The notes: a model not told the origin generated them from the letters alone. A stretch of DNA of 64,000 nt from Telmatospirillum sp. J64-1 (GCF_006980715.1 NZ_SBHN01000008.1:1-64000); one strand, 5' to 3'; counted from the stretch's first letter, positions 33,977-43,405 are shown. Numbers and translations are program-made.

Positions 33977-34626
33977 CACTTCTTACCGTCTTCATCTTCG
34001 GCCAGATATTCCTCACGGGACCGGCCGTCCTGCGGCTGGCCGCTGCCTTCGCCGGGCCCGGCGGGCGTCACGCGCACCTGCACCTCGTCCTTCAGGCGGC
34101 TGTTGAGCAGGCTGCTCAGGCCGTCGCGCTGGCTGTCCAGGAAGCGCAGGCTGTCGGCATTGGCGCAGACGAGTTCCACGACCAGACGGCCGCCCTCATG
34201 CCGCAGCCTGATCTCGGTGCCGGGCAGGACGTTTTCCTTCAACTGGATGCGCACTTCCTGGCTGCCATCGGCATTTTCGTCCGAGACCAGGATCCGCTCG
34301 GCCACCGTATCTGCCAAAGCGGTGAGGTCGGCGGAGGCAAGCGGTGAAGGCGCTGCGGCGGGGGCCGTACTGGGCATCGTTCCCGGGCGCAGCAGGTCGA
34401 AGGGATTGGGCAGCGATTGCGGCTGCTCGCCCCCGCCATCCTGCTGGCCCGTGCCGGAGTCTTTCGATCCGCCCGGTTCGCGTTCCCGGTTGCCGCGCAT
34501 CATCTCGTCGAAATGCCGGGTGTCGCCGCCATCGGCCGGGCGCCGTTCGTTCGAGAGGCCGTCGGACGGGCTGCCTGTTCCGGTTCCGGCCCCCAGGCCG
34601 TTAATGGAAGGCGGAATCTGACTCAT
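33976..34626 (-). CDS. sctP: Probable T3SS needle-length/specificity protein SctP
   Basis: A 216-aa protein with a polar, disordered N-terminal half (about residues 1-100, rich in Gly, Asp, Pro and Gln) and a folded C-terminal domain (about 100-200, QLKENVLPGTEIRLRHEGGRLVVE, read in parts). This matches the YscP/HrpP layout and its place between sctO and sctQ, but it is short for a ruler, which would suit a short needle. Assignment is by layout and position. It overlaps sctO by 26 nt. Confidence 0.75.
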   Translation of the reverse strand: MSQIPPSINGLGAGTGTGSPSDGLSNERRPADGGDTRHFDEMMRGNREREPGGSKDSGTGQQDGGGEQPQSLPNPFDLLRPGTMPSTAPAAAPSPLASADLTALADTVAERILVSDENADGSQEVRIQLKENVLPGTEIRLRHEGGRLVVELVCANADSLRFLDSQRDGLSSLLNSRLKDEVQVRVTPAGPGEGSGQPQDGRSREEYLAEDEDGKK

Positions 34627-35116
34627 CTTCTTCTCCCCCTTGCCATTCGTCGTCGCGGTCGGGGGTCTGGAATTCTTCCATTTCCAGTTCCTCCATCCGT
34701 TCCAGTTCGAGACGGGCTTCTTCGGAATAAATGCGGGCCAGTTCCGTGAACTTGCCCTTCTGGCGTTCGGCGTCGCGCAGGCGTTCGACGGCGGTGTCGA
34801 GTGCCGACGTCGCCTGGTGACGCTGCTTTTCCGCATCCAGGATGCCCTGTTCCAGGTTGCGTTCCTGGTTGCGCAAATCGGCCACGCGATGCTGCAATTC
34901 CTCGATCTCGCGCAGCTTCACCAGCCGGGTGCAAAGATCGGCATAGAGGCCGCGTTCGTGTTCCAGGCTCCAGATCCGGTATTCTTCGAGCTTGCGGTTC
35001 AGGGTTTCGACCGCCTCGGCGGCCTCGGCCAACAGGACGCGGCGGCGCTGGACTTCTGTTTCCGCCTGCGTCTCGCGGAATTCCTTGATCCGCAGCAATT
35101 CCGTGAAGACGCTCAT
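34601..35116 (-). CDS. sctO: T3SS stalk protein SctO
   Basis: A 171-aa, almost wholly coiled-coil protein (about residues 15-140), rich in Glu, Arg and Leu, with an acidic tail. It is of the YscO/FliJ type, which links the ATPase to the export gate. The start overlaps the sctN stop by ATGA. Low sequence conservation is normal for the family. Confidence 0.87.
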   Translation of the reverse strand: MSVFTELLRIKEFRETQAETEVQRRRVLLAEAAEAVETLNRKLEEYRIWSLEHERGLYADLCTRLVKLREIEELQHRVADLRNQERNLEQGILDAEKQRHQATSALDTAVERLRDAERQKGKFTELARIYSEEARLELERMEELEMEEFQTPDRDDEWQGGEEDESDSAFH

Positions 35117-36438
35117 TTGACCAGCTTGTCCATATGCGCCAGCGTATCGGCGAAGGCGACCCGTTCATCGGTGCGCTGGCGCAGGAAGGCGTTGATGGAA
35201 TCGATCTTGTCCAGGGCCTCGTCGGTGACCCGGTCGGCGCCGCGCTTGTACTCGCCGATCTTCACCAGCAGTTCGACTTCCTTGTATTTCGCCATCAATT
35301 CGCGGATGCGCCCGGCCGAGGCGCGGTGTTCGGGCGTGGTGACGTTGTTCATCACGCGGCTGGCGCTGGCCAGCACGTCGATGGCGGGATAGTGGTTCGC
35401 CGCCGCCAGCTTGCGCGACAGGATGATATGGCCGTCGAGGATGGAGCGGGTTTCATCGGCGATAGGCTCGTTCATGTCGTCGCCTTCGACCAGCACGGTG
35501 TAAAGGGCGGTGATCGAGCCCTTGTCGTTGGTGCCGGCGCGTTCCATCAGCTTGGGCAGGGTGGCGAAGACCGACGGCGGATAGCCGCGGCGGGTCGGCG
35601 GCTCGCCGGCGGCCAAGCCGATCTCGCGCTGGGCGCGGCCGAAACGGGTCACCGAATCCATCAGGAATAGGACGCGCTTGCCCTGATCGCGGAAATACTC
35701 GGCGATGGCGGTGGCCACATAGGCGGCCTTGGCGCGTTCCATCGAGGACTTGTCCGAGGTGGCGACCACGATCACCGATTTGCGGCGGCCTTCCTCGCCC
35801 AGTTCATGTTCCAGGAATTCGCGCACTTCGCGGCCGCGTTCGCCGATCAGGGCCAGAACGGTGACATCGACCTCGGCGCCCTTGACCAGCATGCCCAGCA
35901 AGGTGGACTTGCCGCCGCCCGCCGCCGCGAAGATGCCCATGCGCTGGCCGTCGCCGCAGGTCAGCAGGCCGTCGAGCACGCGCACGCCAAGCGGCAGGGG
36001 CTGGCTGATGACGCGGCGGGTCAGCGGGTCGGGGGCATCCTGGTAGACGGGATAATATTGCTCGGCCTCCAGCGGCCCGCGCTGCTTGGTGTCGATGGGG
36101 CGGCCCAGGCCGTCGAGCACGCGCCCCAGCAATCCCGGCCCGACCGGGACGAGATGGGTGCGGCCGGTGGGAATGACCTCGGTCGCGGTCGAGATGCCGA
36201 ACATGTCGCCGATGGGGGTCAGCAGGGCGGCGTCGCGGCTCAGCCCCACCACCTCGGCCTGCATCTCGAAATTCTCGCCCGGATTGCGCAGGAGGCAGAC
36301 CTCGCCGATCTTCACCGCCGGCACGACCGCCTTGATGATGGTCCCGACAACCTGCACCACCCGCCCCTTGACATGCATGGTCGGGGTGTCGGTCAGGGCG
36401 ATCTCCATCAGATCGATGATATAGTCGAACTGCCGCAT
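35113..36438 (-). CDS. sctN: T3SS ATPase SctN
   Basis: A 441-aa F1-beta-like ATPase. Walker A AAGGGKST (about residues 172-179), [12 protein letters not shown], Walker [13 protein letters not shown] (about 255-266) and [15 protein letters not shown] are all present. It unfolds substrates and releases chaperones at the base of the injectisome. The start at 36438 gives the normal family length; the frame runs further upstream through sctL. Confidence 0.97.
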   Translation of the reverse strand: MRQFDYIIDLMEIALTDTPTMHVKGRVVQVVGTIIKAVVPAVKIGEVCLLRNPGENFEMQAEVVGLSRDAALLTPIGDMFGISTATEVIPTGRTHLVPVGPGLLGRVLDGLGRPIDTKQRGPLEAEQYYPVYQDAPDPLTRRVISQPLPLGVRVLDGLLTCGDGQRMGIFAAAGGGKSTLLGMLVKGAEVDVTVLALIGERGREVREFLEHELGEEGRRKSVIVVATSDKSSMERAKAAYVATAIAEYFRDQGKRVLFLMDSVTRFGRAQREIGLAAGEPPTRRGYPPSVFATLPKLMERAGTNDKGSITALYTVLVEGDDMNEPIADETRSILDGHIILSRKLAAANHYPAIDVLASASRVMNNVTTPEHRASAGRIRELMAKYKEVELLVKIGEYKRGADRVTDEALDKIDSINAFLRQRTDERVAFADTLAHMDKLVK

Positions 36439-36455
36439 GGCGTGCTGATCCTGTC

Positions 36456-37082
36456 CTAGCCGTGCCGGCTGCCGAGGCTTTTCTCGAAGGCCCGGCGGAT
36501 GGCGTCCAGTTGGACCTCGATCCCGGCCTCGACCGAGCCGATCTCGCTTTCGATGATGCAGGCATCGGGCCGCAAGCGGGCGTCGGGGGTGATTTCCAGG
36601 AAGCCGATGGCGGGATAGGCTGACAGCAGGTCGTTGATCCGCTCGCGCGCCATGTCCGCCTGGGCGGGGTTCAGGCGCAGGGTCACCTGTTTCTGGTTGC
36701 GCACCACCGACAGGGCGTTCTTGACCACCTGCACGACCCGCTCGCGCTCGTCGAATTCCGACAGGATCTTGCGCAGGGCCGTCAGCACCAGCTCGACCAC
36801 GCGGGTCTCGATCTTGCCGAAATAGTCGATGGCCCGGCTGACGGTGTCGATCATGTGCTCGGCCGCCTCCAGCTTGGCCTCTTCCTGGCCGTCGGCATAG
36901 CCGCGCTTGCATTCCAGGTCATAGCCGGTCTGCGCCGCATCCAGGATCTGGCGGGCCTGCACCAGCGCGCGGTCCAGCACCTCCTCGGCCTGGAGGAAGA
37001 CCAGGTGGTCGCGGGCCTTCAGCACCTTGCCTTCGGGCGCGAAGCGGATCAGGCGGTCGTTGGCGCGAACAAGAAAGCCCAT
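36456..37082 (-). CDS. sctL: T3SS ATPase stator SctL
   Basis: A 208-aa FliH/YscL homologue: an N-terminal basic region, a helical stretch (about residues 30-90) and a C-terminal domain (about 95-200) with [15 protein letters not shown]. It regulates SctN and ties it to SctQ. The start overlaps the end of sctK by 34 nt. Confidence 0.92.
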   Translation of the reverse strand: MGFLVRANDRLIRFAPEGKVLKARDHLVFLQAEEVLDRALVQARQILDAAQTGYDLECKRGYADGQEEAKLEAAEHMIDTVSRAIDYFGKIETRVVELVLTALRKILSEFDERERVVQVVKNALSVVRNQKQVTLRLNPAQADMARERINDLLSAYPAIGFLEITPDARLRPDACIIESEIGSVEAGIEVQLDAIRRAFEKSLGSRHG

Positions 37083-37774
37083 TGCGGCTCTGTCTCCTTC
37101 AAAACGCGGTTCAGCAGGACCTGCGTCTGGGGCGACGCATCCGAGGCCGAGAAATCCATGTCCGGGTCATAAGGCAGCTTCAGGCGGAAGCGCTTGAGGA
37201 TGTCGGGCGGCAGCCCGCCAAGGGCGATGGCCAGGACCCGGCGGCCGATGGCCTGGAAGCGGCCCAGCATGGCGCCCGGTTCGTCCGACGGATCGGATTC
37301 GGGGAGGAGGGAAGGGGACAGCAACCCCGGCGGCGGTGCCAGCAGCGGCGCGCGCTGCACCGCGAACAGGAAGGCGTCGTCGCCCAGGGTCTGGCGCAAG
37401 ACGGCGACGCTGGGGCCGTGAATCACCCGGCGGATGCTGGAATGGTCGAGGGTGAGGCCCAGATACAGGCTCAGCCGGGACAGGCTTTCCTGGTCCAGCA
37501 GTCCGACCCGCGCGGCCGGGGCCGAAAAATCGACGGGAAAGCTGTCTTCGAGCGAGAGTTCCTGCAGCAGCACGCGATTGAGCGCGGCCTCGCAGCGCCG
37601 GGTTGCCGCCATGCGCTGCCACAGGCTCGGCTCGAACATGACGTCGACCCAGCTCGCATGGATGTAGCGGCTGGGGAAGAGATTGAACTGGTAGATCAGG
37701 CGGAACAGCGGGTCGCGGGCCGCCATCATGGCGGCAAGCCGGCTCATCCCTCCCGTATCAGGATCGGGCTGCAT
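37049..37774 (-). CDS. sctK: T3SS sorting-platform protein SctK
   Basis: A protein of about 241 aa in the usual sctK place between sctJ and sctL. It is of the YscK/OrgA type, with LIYQFNLFPSRYIHASW near the N-terminus, which resembles the family. It connects SctQ pods to SctD. Start 37774 overlaps sctJ by 17 nt; an ATG at 37747 (adjacent to GGGAGGG) is the alternative. Confidence 0.8.
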   Translation of the reverse strand: MQPDPDTGGMSRLAAMMAARDPLFRLIYQFNLFPSRYIHASWVDVMFEPSLWQRMAATRRCEAALNRVLLQELSLEDSFPVDFSAPAARVGLLDQESLSRLSLYLGLTLDHSSIRRVIHGPSVAVLRQTLGDDAFLFAVQRAPLLAPPPGLLSPSLLPESDPSDEPGAMLGRFQAIGRRVLAIALGGLPPDILKRFRLKLPYDPDMDFSASDASPQTQVLLNRVLKETEPQWAFLFAPTTA

Positions 37775-38534
37775 CGGCGCCCTGCCGGTTGGGACGGATG
37801 CGCCACATCCAATACATGCCACCCGCCGCGCCGAAGCCTGCCAGCGCCAGCACGCCCAGCGCCGCCATGGCCGCCAGGATCATCGGATTGCCCTGGCCGT
37901 CGCCGCCGATCTCGCTGATCGGGGCGAGCAGCGCGCTTTCCATGGAGGGCACCAGGATGACCGAGACGTTGTCGTAATTCAGCCCGGCGATGCTGTTGGT
38001 CACCAGGCGCTTGATCTGCGGCACCACGCTGTCGAGGTCGTAGACTTCCTTGTATTTGATGAACACCGCCGCCGAAGAGGGAGCCTGCTGCTCGCCGGTT
38101 CCCGGCGCGCGGTCGGGCAGGACCACATGGACGCGGGCGGTGATGACGCCGTCGATCTGCGAGATGGTTTCCGCCAGTCCCTGGGACAGGGCATAGACGT
38201 AGCGGGCGCGTTCCTCCAGCGGCGAGGAGATCAGCCCTTCCTTGCGGAAGACATCGCCCATGCGGGCGAATTGCTGGCGCGGCAGGCCGCTGGCGCGCAT
38301 GACGGCCAGGGCGTGGGCGACCTGGGAACCATCCACGGTGATGCTGACCAGGCCGTCCTTGCCGGGAACCTTCTGCGACTGGATCCCCACCGAAAGCAGG
38401 GCGGACAGCACTTCGTTGGCTTCCTGTTCGGAAATGGCCGACAGCAATTCGACGCGATCGCCGCAGGCCGCCACGGAAACAGCCAGGAAGCCCAGCAGGA
38501 ATACCGCACGAAGACGGCCGAGAAATGAAAGCAT
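37758..38534 (-). CDS. sctJ: T3SS inner-membrane ring lipoprotein SctJ
   Basis: A 258-aa YscJ/PrgK homologue with a lipoprotein signal peptide (lipobox VAAC, Cys24), two ring-building domains (SALLSVGIQSQKV; ARVHVVLPDRAPG) and a C-terminal membrane anchor (about residues 220-245). All family features are present. Confidence 0.96.
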   Translation of the reverse strand: MLSFLGRLRAVFLLGFLAVSVAACGDRVELLSAISEQEANEVLSALLSVGIQSQKVPGKDGLVSITVDGSQVAHALAVMRASGLPRQQFARMGDVFRKEGLISSPLEERARYVYALSQGLAETISQIDGVITARVHVVLPDRAPGTGEQQAPSSAAVFIKYKEVYDLDSVVPQIKRLVTNSIAGLNYDNVSVILVPSMESALLAPISEIGGDGQGNPMILAAMAALGVLALAGFGAAGGMYWMWRIRPNRQGADAARS

Positions 38535-38549
38535 GTCCTGTGGCGCCCC

Positions 38550-39014
38550 TTATTGTGCCTTCAGCAACTGGTCGACATTCTGGGTGGCCTTGCCGACGAT
38601 CTTGCCCATCAGGTCTTGCTGAACCGACAGCGTGCTGATCTGCATCTGGATCGACATCATCTGTTGCAGGGTCAGGTCGGAGCCGGAGGCCGTCAAGGTA
38701 TCGCGGATGGTGTTGACCTGGGAATCGAACTGTCCGCGCAGGGAATTCATGCCGTCCAGGATGGTCTGGCCCAGCGAGACGGGAGGCGCGGGCAGGTCGG
38801 GCTGCGGCTCGACGGGCTGAAGGTAGACAGCCGATTGCGCGGACGGCTCGGGCGCTTCCGGAGGTGCCAGAAGATCGGCGGGCGGCGTTGCCATCGCCGT
38901 TTGGAAGCGTTCGACATCGCTGGTTTGGGCCGGGCGCAATTGCTGGCTCGCGCCCTGACCGAGGTCGGTCAGAAGGCCCGCGCCGGCCGATCCAAGGGGA
39001 GCTTCGACTACCAT
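38550..39014 (-). CDS. sctI: T3SS inner rod protein SctI
   Basis: A 154-aa protein with a Pro- and Ala-rich N-terminus and a conserved C-terminal region (LTLQQMMSIQMQISTLSVQQDLMGKIVGKATQNVDQLLKAQ, in parts) typical of SctI/YscI. It lies directly upstream of sctJ, as in Yersinia and Pseudomonas. It anchors the needle to the export gate. Confidence 0.92.
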   Translation of the reverse strand: MVVEAPLGSAGAGLLTDLGQGASQQLRPAQTSDVERFQTAMATPPADLLAPPEAPEPSAQSAVYLQPVEPQPDLPAPPVSLGQTILDGMNSLRGQFDSQVNTIRDTLTASGSDLTLQQMMSIQMQISTLSVQQDLMGKIVGKATQNVDQLLKAQ

Positions 39015-39030
39015 GCTTGCCTCGCCAGTC

Positions 39031-39408
39031 TCACAACGATTCGCGGATCGCGGCCGCCAGCTTGATGGCCGCTTCATCCCGTGCCTCGCCATCCAGGGCG
39101 TCGAGCACCTCGCCTGCCTCGCGAGGCCGTCCGTCCAGCTTCAGCGCCAGGGCCAGGAATGCCTTTAGCATATCCTGGTCTTCCGCTACCACCTTTGGCA
39201 AGGCTTCCTGTTGCAGCACCCGCACCGCCTCGGCGGCGCGGCCCGCATTGAGATGGGCCATGGCCATGCCGATGAAGGCTTGACCATGGCCCGGACGCAT
39301 GACTTGCACGCCTTCGAGAATAATCTGTGCCTGTTCGGCCTGGCCGGTGCCGGCGGCCAGGAAACCGATTTCAGTCATCAGACGAACAATATCGGACGGG
39401 AAATCCAT
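39031..39408 (-). CDS. TPR-fold T3SS chaperone, SctG-like
   Basis: A 125-aa helical repeat protein with three TPR-like units (GFLAAGTGQAEQAQIILEGV; GMAMAHLNAGRAAEAVRVL; ALALKLDGRPREAGEVLDAL, each read in parts). It fits YscG/PscG, the needle co-chaperone that works with YscE. A YscE-like gene is present at 54926 beside the needle gene. A role as another T3SS chaperone cannot be excluded. Confidence 0.7.
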   Translation of the reverse strand: MDFPSDIVRLMTEIGFLAAGTGQAEQAQIILEGVQVMRPGHGQAFIGMAMAHLNAGRAAEAVRVLQQEALPKVVAEDQDMLKAFLALALKLDGRPREAGEVLDALDGEARDEAAIKLAAAIRESL

Positions 39409-39436
39409 CCCTTCTCCATTCTCAAGAAACTCGAAC

Positions 39437-40210
39437 TCAGGCGCGGACGATGGACTTGTTGGTGTCGTGCGAGGATTGCTCGATCGCCGCCAGCTTGTCC
39501 TGGATGTCCTTGATCAGGTCGCGCATGGCCTGCATCATTTCCTGGGCCTGGTCGCGCTTGGCCCCATGCAGGGTCGCCAGCTTGTCCAAGTCCGCCTTGT
39601 CGGCATCGGCCAGGGAGGCCTGGAATTGGCAGATGCCATTGGCGATGGCGCCGATGCCGTTGAAGACCTCCGACGCAGCCCTGCCTTGTTGCATGTTTAT
39701 TTGAGCGGCTGAGTCCGTTTTGGCCCCGCCGGCGGCCATGGCGCCCATGCCCTGGGCAATGCCGCCCGCGATCTGCATCGTGCCCTGGATGATGGCGCCG
39801 GTCAGGCGGGCCTGGGCCGCCTCGCGCATCTTGTTGGCGGCATCGCCCAAAGCCTGCATCTGTATCTGGGTCTCCGCGAGGCGTTCCTCACGGGCGGCGG
39901 TCCGCATTTCCTGGCCCAGCTTCTGGAACAGGGCCATCATGGTAAAGATGTCGCCGGCAACGTGGTTGCTGAGAGAGTCGAGCTTGGTGTTGAGCTCGTC
40001 CGAGGCGGTGCTCTTGCCGTTGGGGTTGGGGATCTGGAGATCGCCCTGGCTCAGCGCCAGAAAGCGGCTGCTGGCGGCCTTGAGGTCGGCCTCGCCCAGC
40101 TTGAACTGGCTGGCTTTTTCGCTGGCCGCCGCGGCCTTGGCTTCGGCGGCGCCATTCAAGTCGGGGCGCTGGAGGCCCGGCGCGTTGGCGCCAATGCGCA
40201 TATCGCTCAT
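39437..40210 (-). CDS. sctB: T3SS translocator, SctB (YopD/EspB-like)
   Basis: A 257-aa protein with one hydrophobic Gly/Ala/Met-rich segment (about residues 138-162) flanked by amphipathic helices and a C-terminal coiled coil. This is the minor translocator layout. It follows the SctE and LcrH-chaperone genes, the standard order. The exact subfamily is unclear. Confidence 0.8.
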   Translation of the reverse strand: MSDMRIGANAPGLQRPDLNGAAEAKAAAASEKASQFKLGEADLKAASSRFLALSQGDLQIPNPNGKSTASDELNTKLDSLSNHVAGDIFTMMALFQKLGQEMRTAAREERLAETQIQMQALGDAANKMREAAQARLTGAIIQGTMQIAGGIAQGMGAMAAGGAKTDSAAQINMQQGRAASEVFNGIGAIANGICQFQASLADADKADLDKLATLHGAKRDQAQEMMQAMRDLIKDIQDKLAAIEQSSHDTNKSIVRA

Positions 40211-40231
40211 TTCAGTCTTCCTTGACAGCCG

Positions 40232-41311
40232 TTAGATCATGTTGCGCGAAATCTGCATGCGCGTCTCGCCGCCGGCTGCGACGATCGAGGAAACACGCTG
40301 CATGCCTTCGTCCAGTTGCTGGACGAGTTCGCGGACGCGGTCGGCTTCCTCTTCCATCTGCTGTTGCACCTTGAGCATCAGCTTCTGGATATCGAGCTTG
40401 TCGGCCTGGGCGTTGGTCGCTTGTTTTTCTTTGACCGCCGTGTTGATGGAGATGCCGCCCTGAGCCGCGGCGAGGCCGCCTTGGACGATGCCCGAAATCA
40501 CGTTGGCGGTCGTGGCGAAGGATTGGACCATCGAGCCGGCCGCCGCGCCGCCGGTGGCAACGGTGGCGGCGATACTGGCCACGGCCATGGCCACGGCAAC
40601 GGCCACCTGGATCGCCATGGCCGTCCAGCCCGCGATTTCCTTGGCCTTTTCCTCGTCGGCGCCGAAGGCCTTGGCGATCTCGGTGACGGCGGCGGTGATC
40701 AGGCCGTTGATGGTCAGGTCCGGTCCGCCCAGGGCCTGGGAGATCTCGTTTGCGATGGTTGCCACTGTATCGACGATGGCGATGCTCATCCCGATGCATG
40801 CCACCACTAGCAGGGGTGCCGCCGCGCCACCGGTGGCGGCCGTCAAGGCGGCAGCGGCGGCAACCGCCACGGCCGAGGCGACAAGGGTGGCGATCTTGCT
40901 GATGAAGCCGAAAATCTTGCCGAAGAAGCTCGATTTGGAGGCTTCGGCCAGTTTCTTGGCCGCTTCCTCGAGCTTCTTCATCGCCTCCTGGTGCAGCTCG
41001 TCCTTTTTTTTGGCATCCATCTGGATGCCTTCCTTGGCGGTCTTGAGCTGGCTCTCGTTCAGCTTGTTTTGCAGCGAGCCGAGGATCAGGACGGCATCGT
41101 CGGCACTGAACGACATCTTCGGGGCTTCAAGCCGCGGTGCGCCGGGCGGCGCGGAGGTGCCCTTGCTGTCCTTGGGCATGGCCACCTTGCTCAGATCGCC
41201 GACGACCTTCTGGACGAGCTGCTGGAGGTTCGGTCCGGCCGCTTCCGTGCCGGTTGTGGTCGGGGTCTGCGTCGGCAGGACGCCACTCCGGCCCAATCCG
41301 TCGACGCTCAT
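40232..41311 (-). CDS. sctE: T3SS pore translocator SctE (YopB/SseC-like)
   Basis: A 359-aa protein with a coiled coil (about residues 70-125) before two hydrophobic hairpins (about 133-190 and 228-258), the layout of YopB/IpaB/SseC pore formers, and a C-terminal coiled coil. It overlaps the upstream LcrH-like chaperone gene by ATGA. The predicted cell-contact pore makes this an injectisome rather than a flagellar system. Confidence 0.88.
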   Translation of the reverse strand: MSVDGLGRSGVLPTQTPTTTGTEAAGPNLQQLVQKVVGDLSKVAMPKDSKGTSAPPGAPRLEAPKMSFSADDAVLILGSLQNKLNESQLKTAKEGIQMDAKKKDELHQEAMKKLEEAAKKLAEASKSSFFGKIFGFISKIATLVASAVAVAAAAALTAATGGAAAPLLVVACIGMSIAIVDTVATIANEISQALGGPDLTINGLITAAVTEIAKAFGADEEKAKEIAGWTAMAIQVAVAVAMAVASIAATVATGGAAAGSMVQSFATTANVISGIVQGGLAAAQGGISINTAVKEKQATNAQADKLDIQKLMLKVQQQMEEEADRVRELVQQLDEGMQRVSSIVAAGGETRMQISRNMI

Positions 41312-41823
41312 TTCTCTTCCTCTTTGGCGGCAGAGTCGGACAGCAGTTCGAGCAGCGCTTCGGCACGATCACCCTGCGCGGCATATTGCGGCTTGCCGCT
41401 GGTCGCTTCGAGCACCAGCTGCAGCGCCTCGATGGCCTCTTCCTTCATTCCCAGCCCCATCAGGCACTCGGCGATATGCAGCGTGGGGTTCGGGTCGCTG
41501 GCATCGAGAATCGTGGCGATCGCATAGGTCTGGATCGCCGTCTCGTAGCGCTTGAGCATCTGCTGGCAGGCGGCCAGGGCCTTGATGTAGCGCGGTTCCA
41601 GGTGATTGAAGAAGTTCAGGAAGGTGAAGGCCTTCAGGGCGTCTTCATATTTGGCTTGGTTGTAGAGGTTGAAGCCCAGCGTGTAGACGGCTTCGTAATC
41701 CTGGTCTGTCAGATTGTGCATCTGCCCGATGGTGATGCCCTGGTTCAGAAGCAGGTCGGTGACTTCCGCGATCTGGGCTTGCAAGGCGGGATCGACGGCG
41801 AGGCTGGGATTGGTAGCGGACAC
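41308..41823 (-). CDS. Translocator chaperone, SycD/LcrH/SicA family
   Basis: A 171-aa TPR protein: LTDQDYEAVYTLGFNLYNQAKYEDALKAFTFL (read in parts) and HLEPRYIKALAACQQMLKRYETAIQTY (read in parts) match the LcrH/SycD consensus. These class II chaperones hold the two translocators before secretion. Directly upstream of sctE, as usual. Confidence 0.94.
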   Translation of the reverse strand: MSATNPSLAVDPALQAQIAEVTDLLLNQGITIGQMHNLTDQDYEAVYTLGFNLYNQAKYEDALKAFTFLNFFNHLEPRYIKALAACQQMLKRYETAIQTYAIATILDASDPNPTLHIAECLMGLGMKEEAIEALQLVLEATSGKPQYAAQGDRAEALLELLSDSAAKEEEK

Positions 41824-41855
41824 GAGACTCTCCCTATTTCAATGAATGACGTGCG

Positions 41856-42431
41856 TCAGCGCATGTTGCCGATGATGGACTCGCGGGTCTTGGCCATCTT
41901 CTGGACGGCATTGGTCAGCTGTTCGAAGGCTTCGTTGCGCTTGTTGGACAGGCTCTGCAGGCGGATCATGTCGAGCTGCGAAGTACTGTTCAGGTTGTCC
42001 AGCTTGCCCTTGATCTCTTCGATCCAGTTGTCGAACCAGATCTGCTTGGCATCATACTTTCCAGTGCCGGGCACGTTGACACCGCCCATTTCGGAATCGC
42101 TGCCGTCGCGCTTGATGGTCACCCCGGCCTTTTCCAGGCGGGTCACCATGGCTTCGGATTCTTCGTAGGTGGAGCCCAAGTCCGCCCAGGCGTTCGGATT
42201 GTCGCCGCTGGGGCGCAGGCCGCGAATGTCGGCCAGAAGCTCGTTCAAGTTCGCGATCTCGGCCTGGCGCTGCTTGATCTCGTTGATCTGGTCGGCCATC
42301 TGCGCCTCCAGGTTGTTGGCGCGCTCGGCCTGAACCGCCATCATGAAGGCTTCCAGGTCCAGGCCGCCCGTAACCTGGCTAAGGGAGAGCGGCGCAGTGG
42401 CACCCACAGTGGTATTGGGAGTCGTGGTCAT
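41856..42431 (-). CDS. EspA/SseB-like secreted protein, copy 1
   Basis: A 191-aa mostly helical protein. The N-terminal helix (DLEAFMMAVQAERANNLEAQM, read in parts) and C-terminal helix (DMIRLQSLSNKRNEAFEQLT) look like the coiled-coil ends of needle-tip or filament proteins of the EspA type. It is a tandem paralogue of the gene at 42477: the last 48 residues match at 46 positions, but the centre (about 65-120) differs. The ATG at 42431 has AGAGG 6 nt upstream; one at 42437 abuts that site. Confidence 0.72.
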   Translation of the reverse strand: MTTTPNTTVGATAPLSLSQVTGGLDLEAFMMAVQAERANNLEAQMADQINEIKQRQAEIANLNELLADIRGLRPSGDNPNAWADLGSTYEESEAMVTRLEKAGVTIKRDGSDSEMGGVNVPGTGKYDAKQIWFDNWIEEIKGKLDNLNSTSQLDMIRLQSLSNKRNEAFEQLTNAVQKMAKTRESIIGNMR

Positions 42432-42476
42432 TGTCATCCTCTACGGGTCAGCCCGCTCTCCGAGTGTCCCTGTCGA

Positions 42477-42983
42477 TTATCGCATGTTGCCGATGATGCT
42501 TTCGCGGGCCTTGGCGAATTTCTGGACAGCGTTGGTCAGCTGTTCGAAGGCCTCGTTGCGCTTGTTCGACAGGCTCTGCAGGCGGATCATGTCGAGCTGC
42601 GAGGTGCTGTTCAGGTTGTCCAGCTTGGCTTTGACCTGCTCGATCCAGTTGTCATATTTGATCTGCGTCGCGGTCGTGACGTTTTCTCCCGCGTCCTTGA
42701 GGCCGGCCTTGATCATATCGTTCAGCAAGTCCTTGGACACCGTTGTCTTGGCGTCAGGCTTGCCTTCCGGGCGCTCTTGGCGCAGCGCGGCCAGCATATC
42801 GTTGTAATGTGCAACCTCGGCCTGGCGCTGCTTGATCTCGTTAATCTGGTCTGCCATCTGCGATTCCAGGTTTTCCGCCCGCTGGGCCTGAACCGTCATC
42901 ATGAAGGCTTCCAGGTCCATGCCGCCCGTGACCTGGGCGATGGTCATGTTGCCGGAGACGCCACTCGTTGCGAAATCTGACAT
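42477..42983 (-). CDS. EspA/SseB-like secreted protein, copy 2
   Basis: A 168-aa paralogue of copy 1, sharing the QVTGG(L/M)DLEAFMM N-terminal helix and nearly the whole C-terminal helix, with a shorter and different middle. Presumably secreted, forming the tip or filament that the translocators ride on. It is upstream of copy 1 in the translocator part of the operon. Confidence 0.72.
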   Translation of the reverse strand: MSDFATSGVSGNMTIAQVTGGMDLEAFMMTVQAQRAENLESQMADQINEIKQRQAEVAHYNDMLAALRQERPEGKPDAKTTVSKDLLNDMIKAGLKDAGENVTTATQIKYDNWIEQVKAKLDNLNSTSQLDMIRLQSLSNKRNEAFEQLTNAVQKFAKARESIIGNMR

Positions 42984-43016
42984 GTCTTCGTTTCCTTCTT
43001 CTTCAGCTTCAGTGGC

Positions 43017-43310
43017 TCAGATCATCGGACGCATTTTCATGCGGCCCACGCTGCGCGGCGCATGATCGGCATCCAGGCGAGCGCGCTGCACCTCGTCCTC
43101 GATTTCCTGATTGTCGCGGGCGATGGCTTCTTCGAGTTCGCGGCGCTGGGCCGCGGGAAGGTCAGCGGTGAAATTCTTCAGCTTTTCCGCATCCAGGCCG
43201 TTGGCGCTGTAGAGTTCGCGGGTTTCTTCGAGCTGCCGTTCGCAGCTGTGGATCAGGGCATCCATCTCGGCAAGAATCTCGACCGCGCGTTCTTCCGGCT
43301 GCTTAGCCAT
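43017..43310 (-). CDS. Small coiled-coil protein, candidate chaperone for the EspA-like proteins
   Basis: A 97-aa, highly charged helical protein (two helices at about residues 5-40 and 53-82) with a short basic tail. First gene of the leftward T3SS operon, directly before two EspA-like genes. Size, charge and position recall SseA/CesA-type chaperones, which hold filament subunits, but I see no firm sequence match. It is not the needle: it lacks the PxxP-turn needle fold, and a better SctF lies at 55192. Confidence 0.55.
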   Translation of the reverse strand: MAKQPEERAVEILAEMDALIHSCERQLEETRELYSANGLDAEKLKNFTADLPAAQRRELEEAIARDNQEIEDEVQRARLDADHAPRSVGRMKMRPMI

Positions 43311-43376
43311 CTTTAAATCCCCTTTGCAATCATTCCCGAGGCCACCGCTTGGTGTTTTCGCCTCGCTTTCGTGGAA

Positions 43377-43405
43377 TTAGTGTCCTGGGCGAGAATTTGG
43401 TTCAC
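43377..43405 (-). promoter_or_regulatory. hrp-box-like ECF promoter of the leftward T3SS operon
   Basis: Read on the minus strand: GTGAACC, then 15 nt, ACACTAA. The spacing from the -35 GAAC to ACTAA is the same as in the elements at 43486-43515 and 53438-53467. It lies 67 nt upstream of the first gene of the translocator/apparatus operon. Confidence 0.6.

Noticed and set aside
43017-43310. Small gene at the head of the T3SS operon considered as needle SctF
   Set aside because: It is too charged and lacks the needle C-terminal helix. The 74-aa protein at 55192, next to a YscE-like gene, fits SctF much better.
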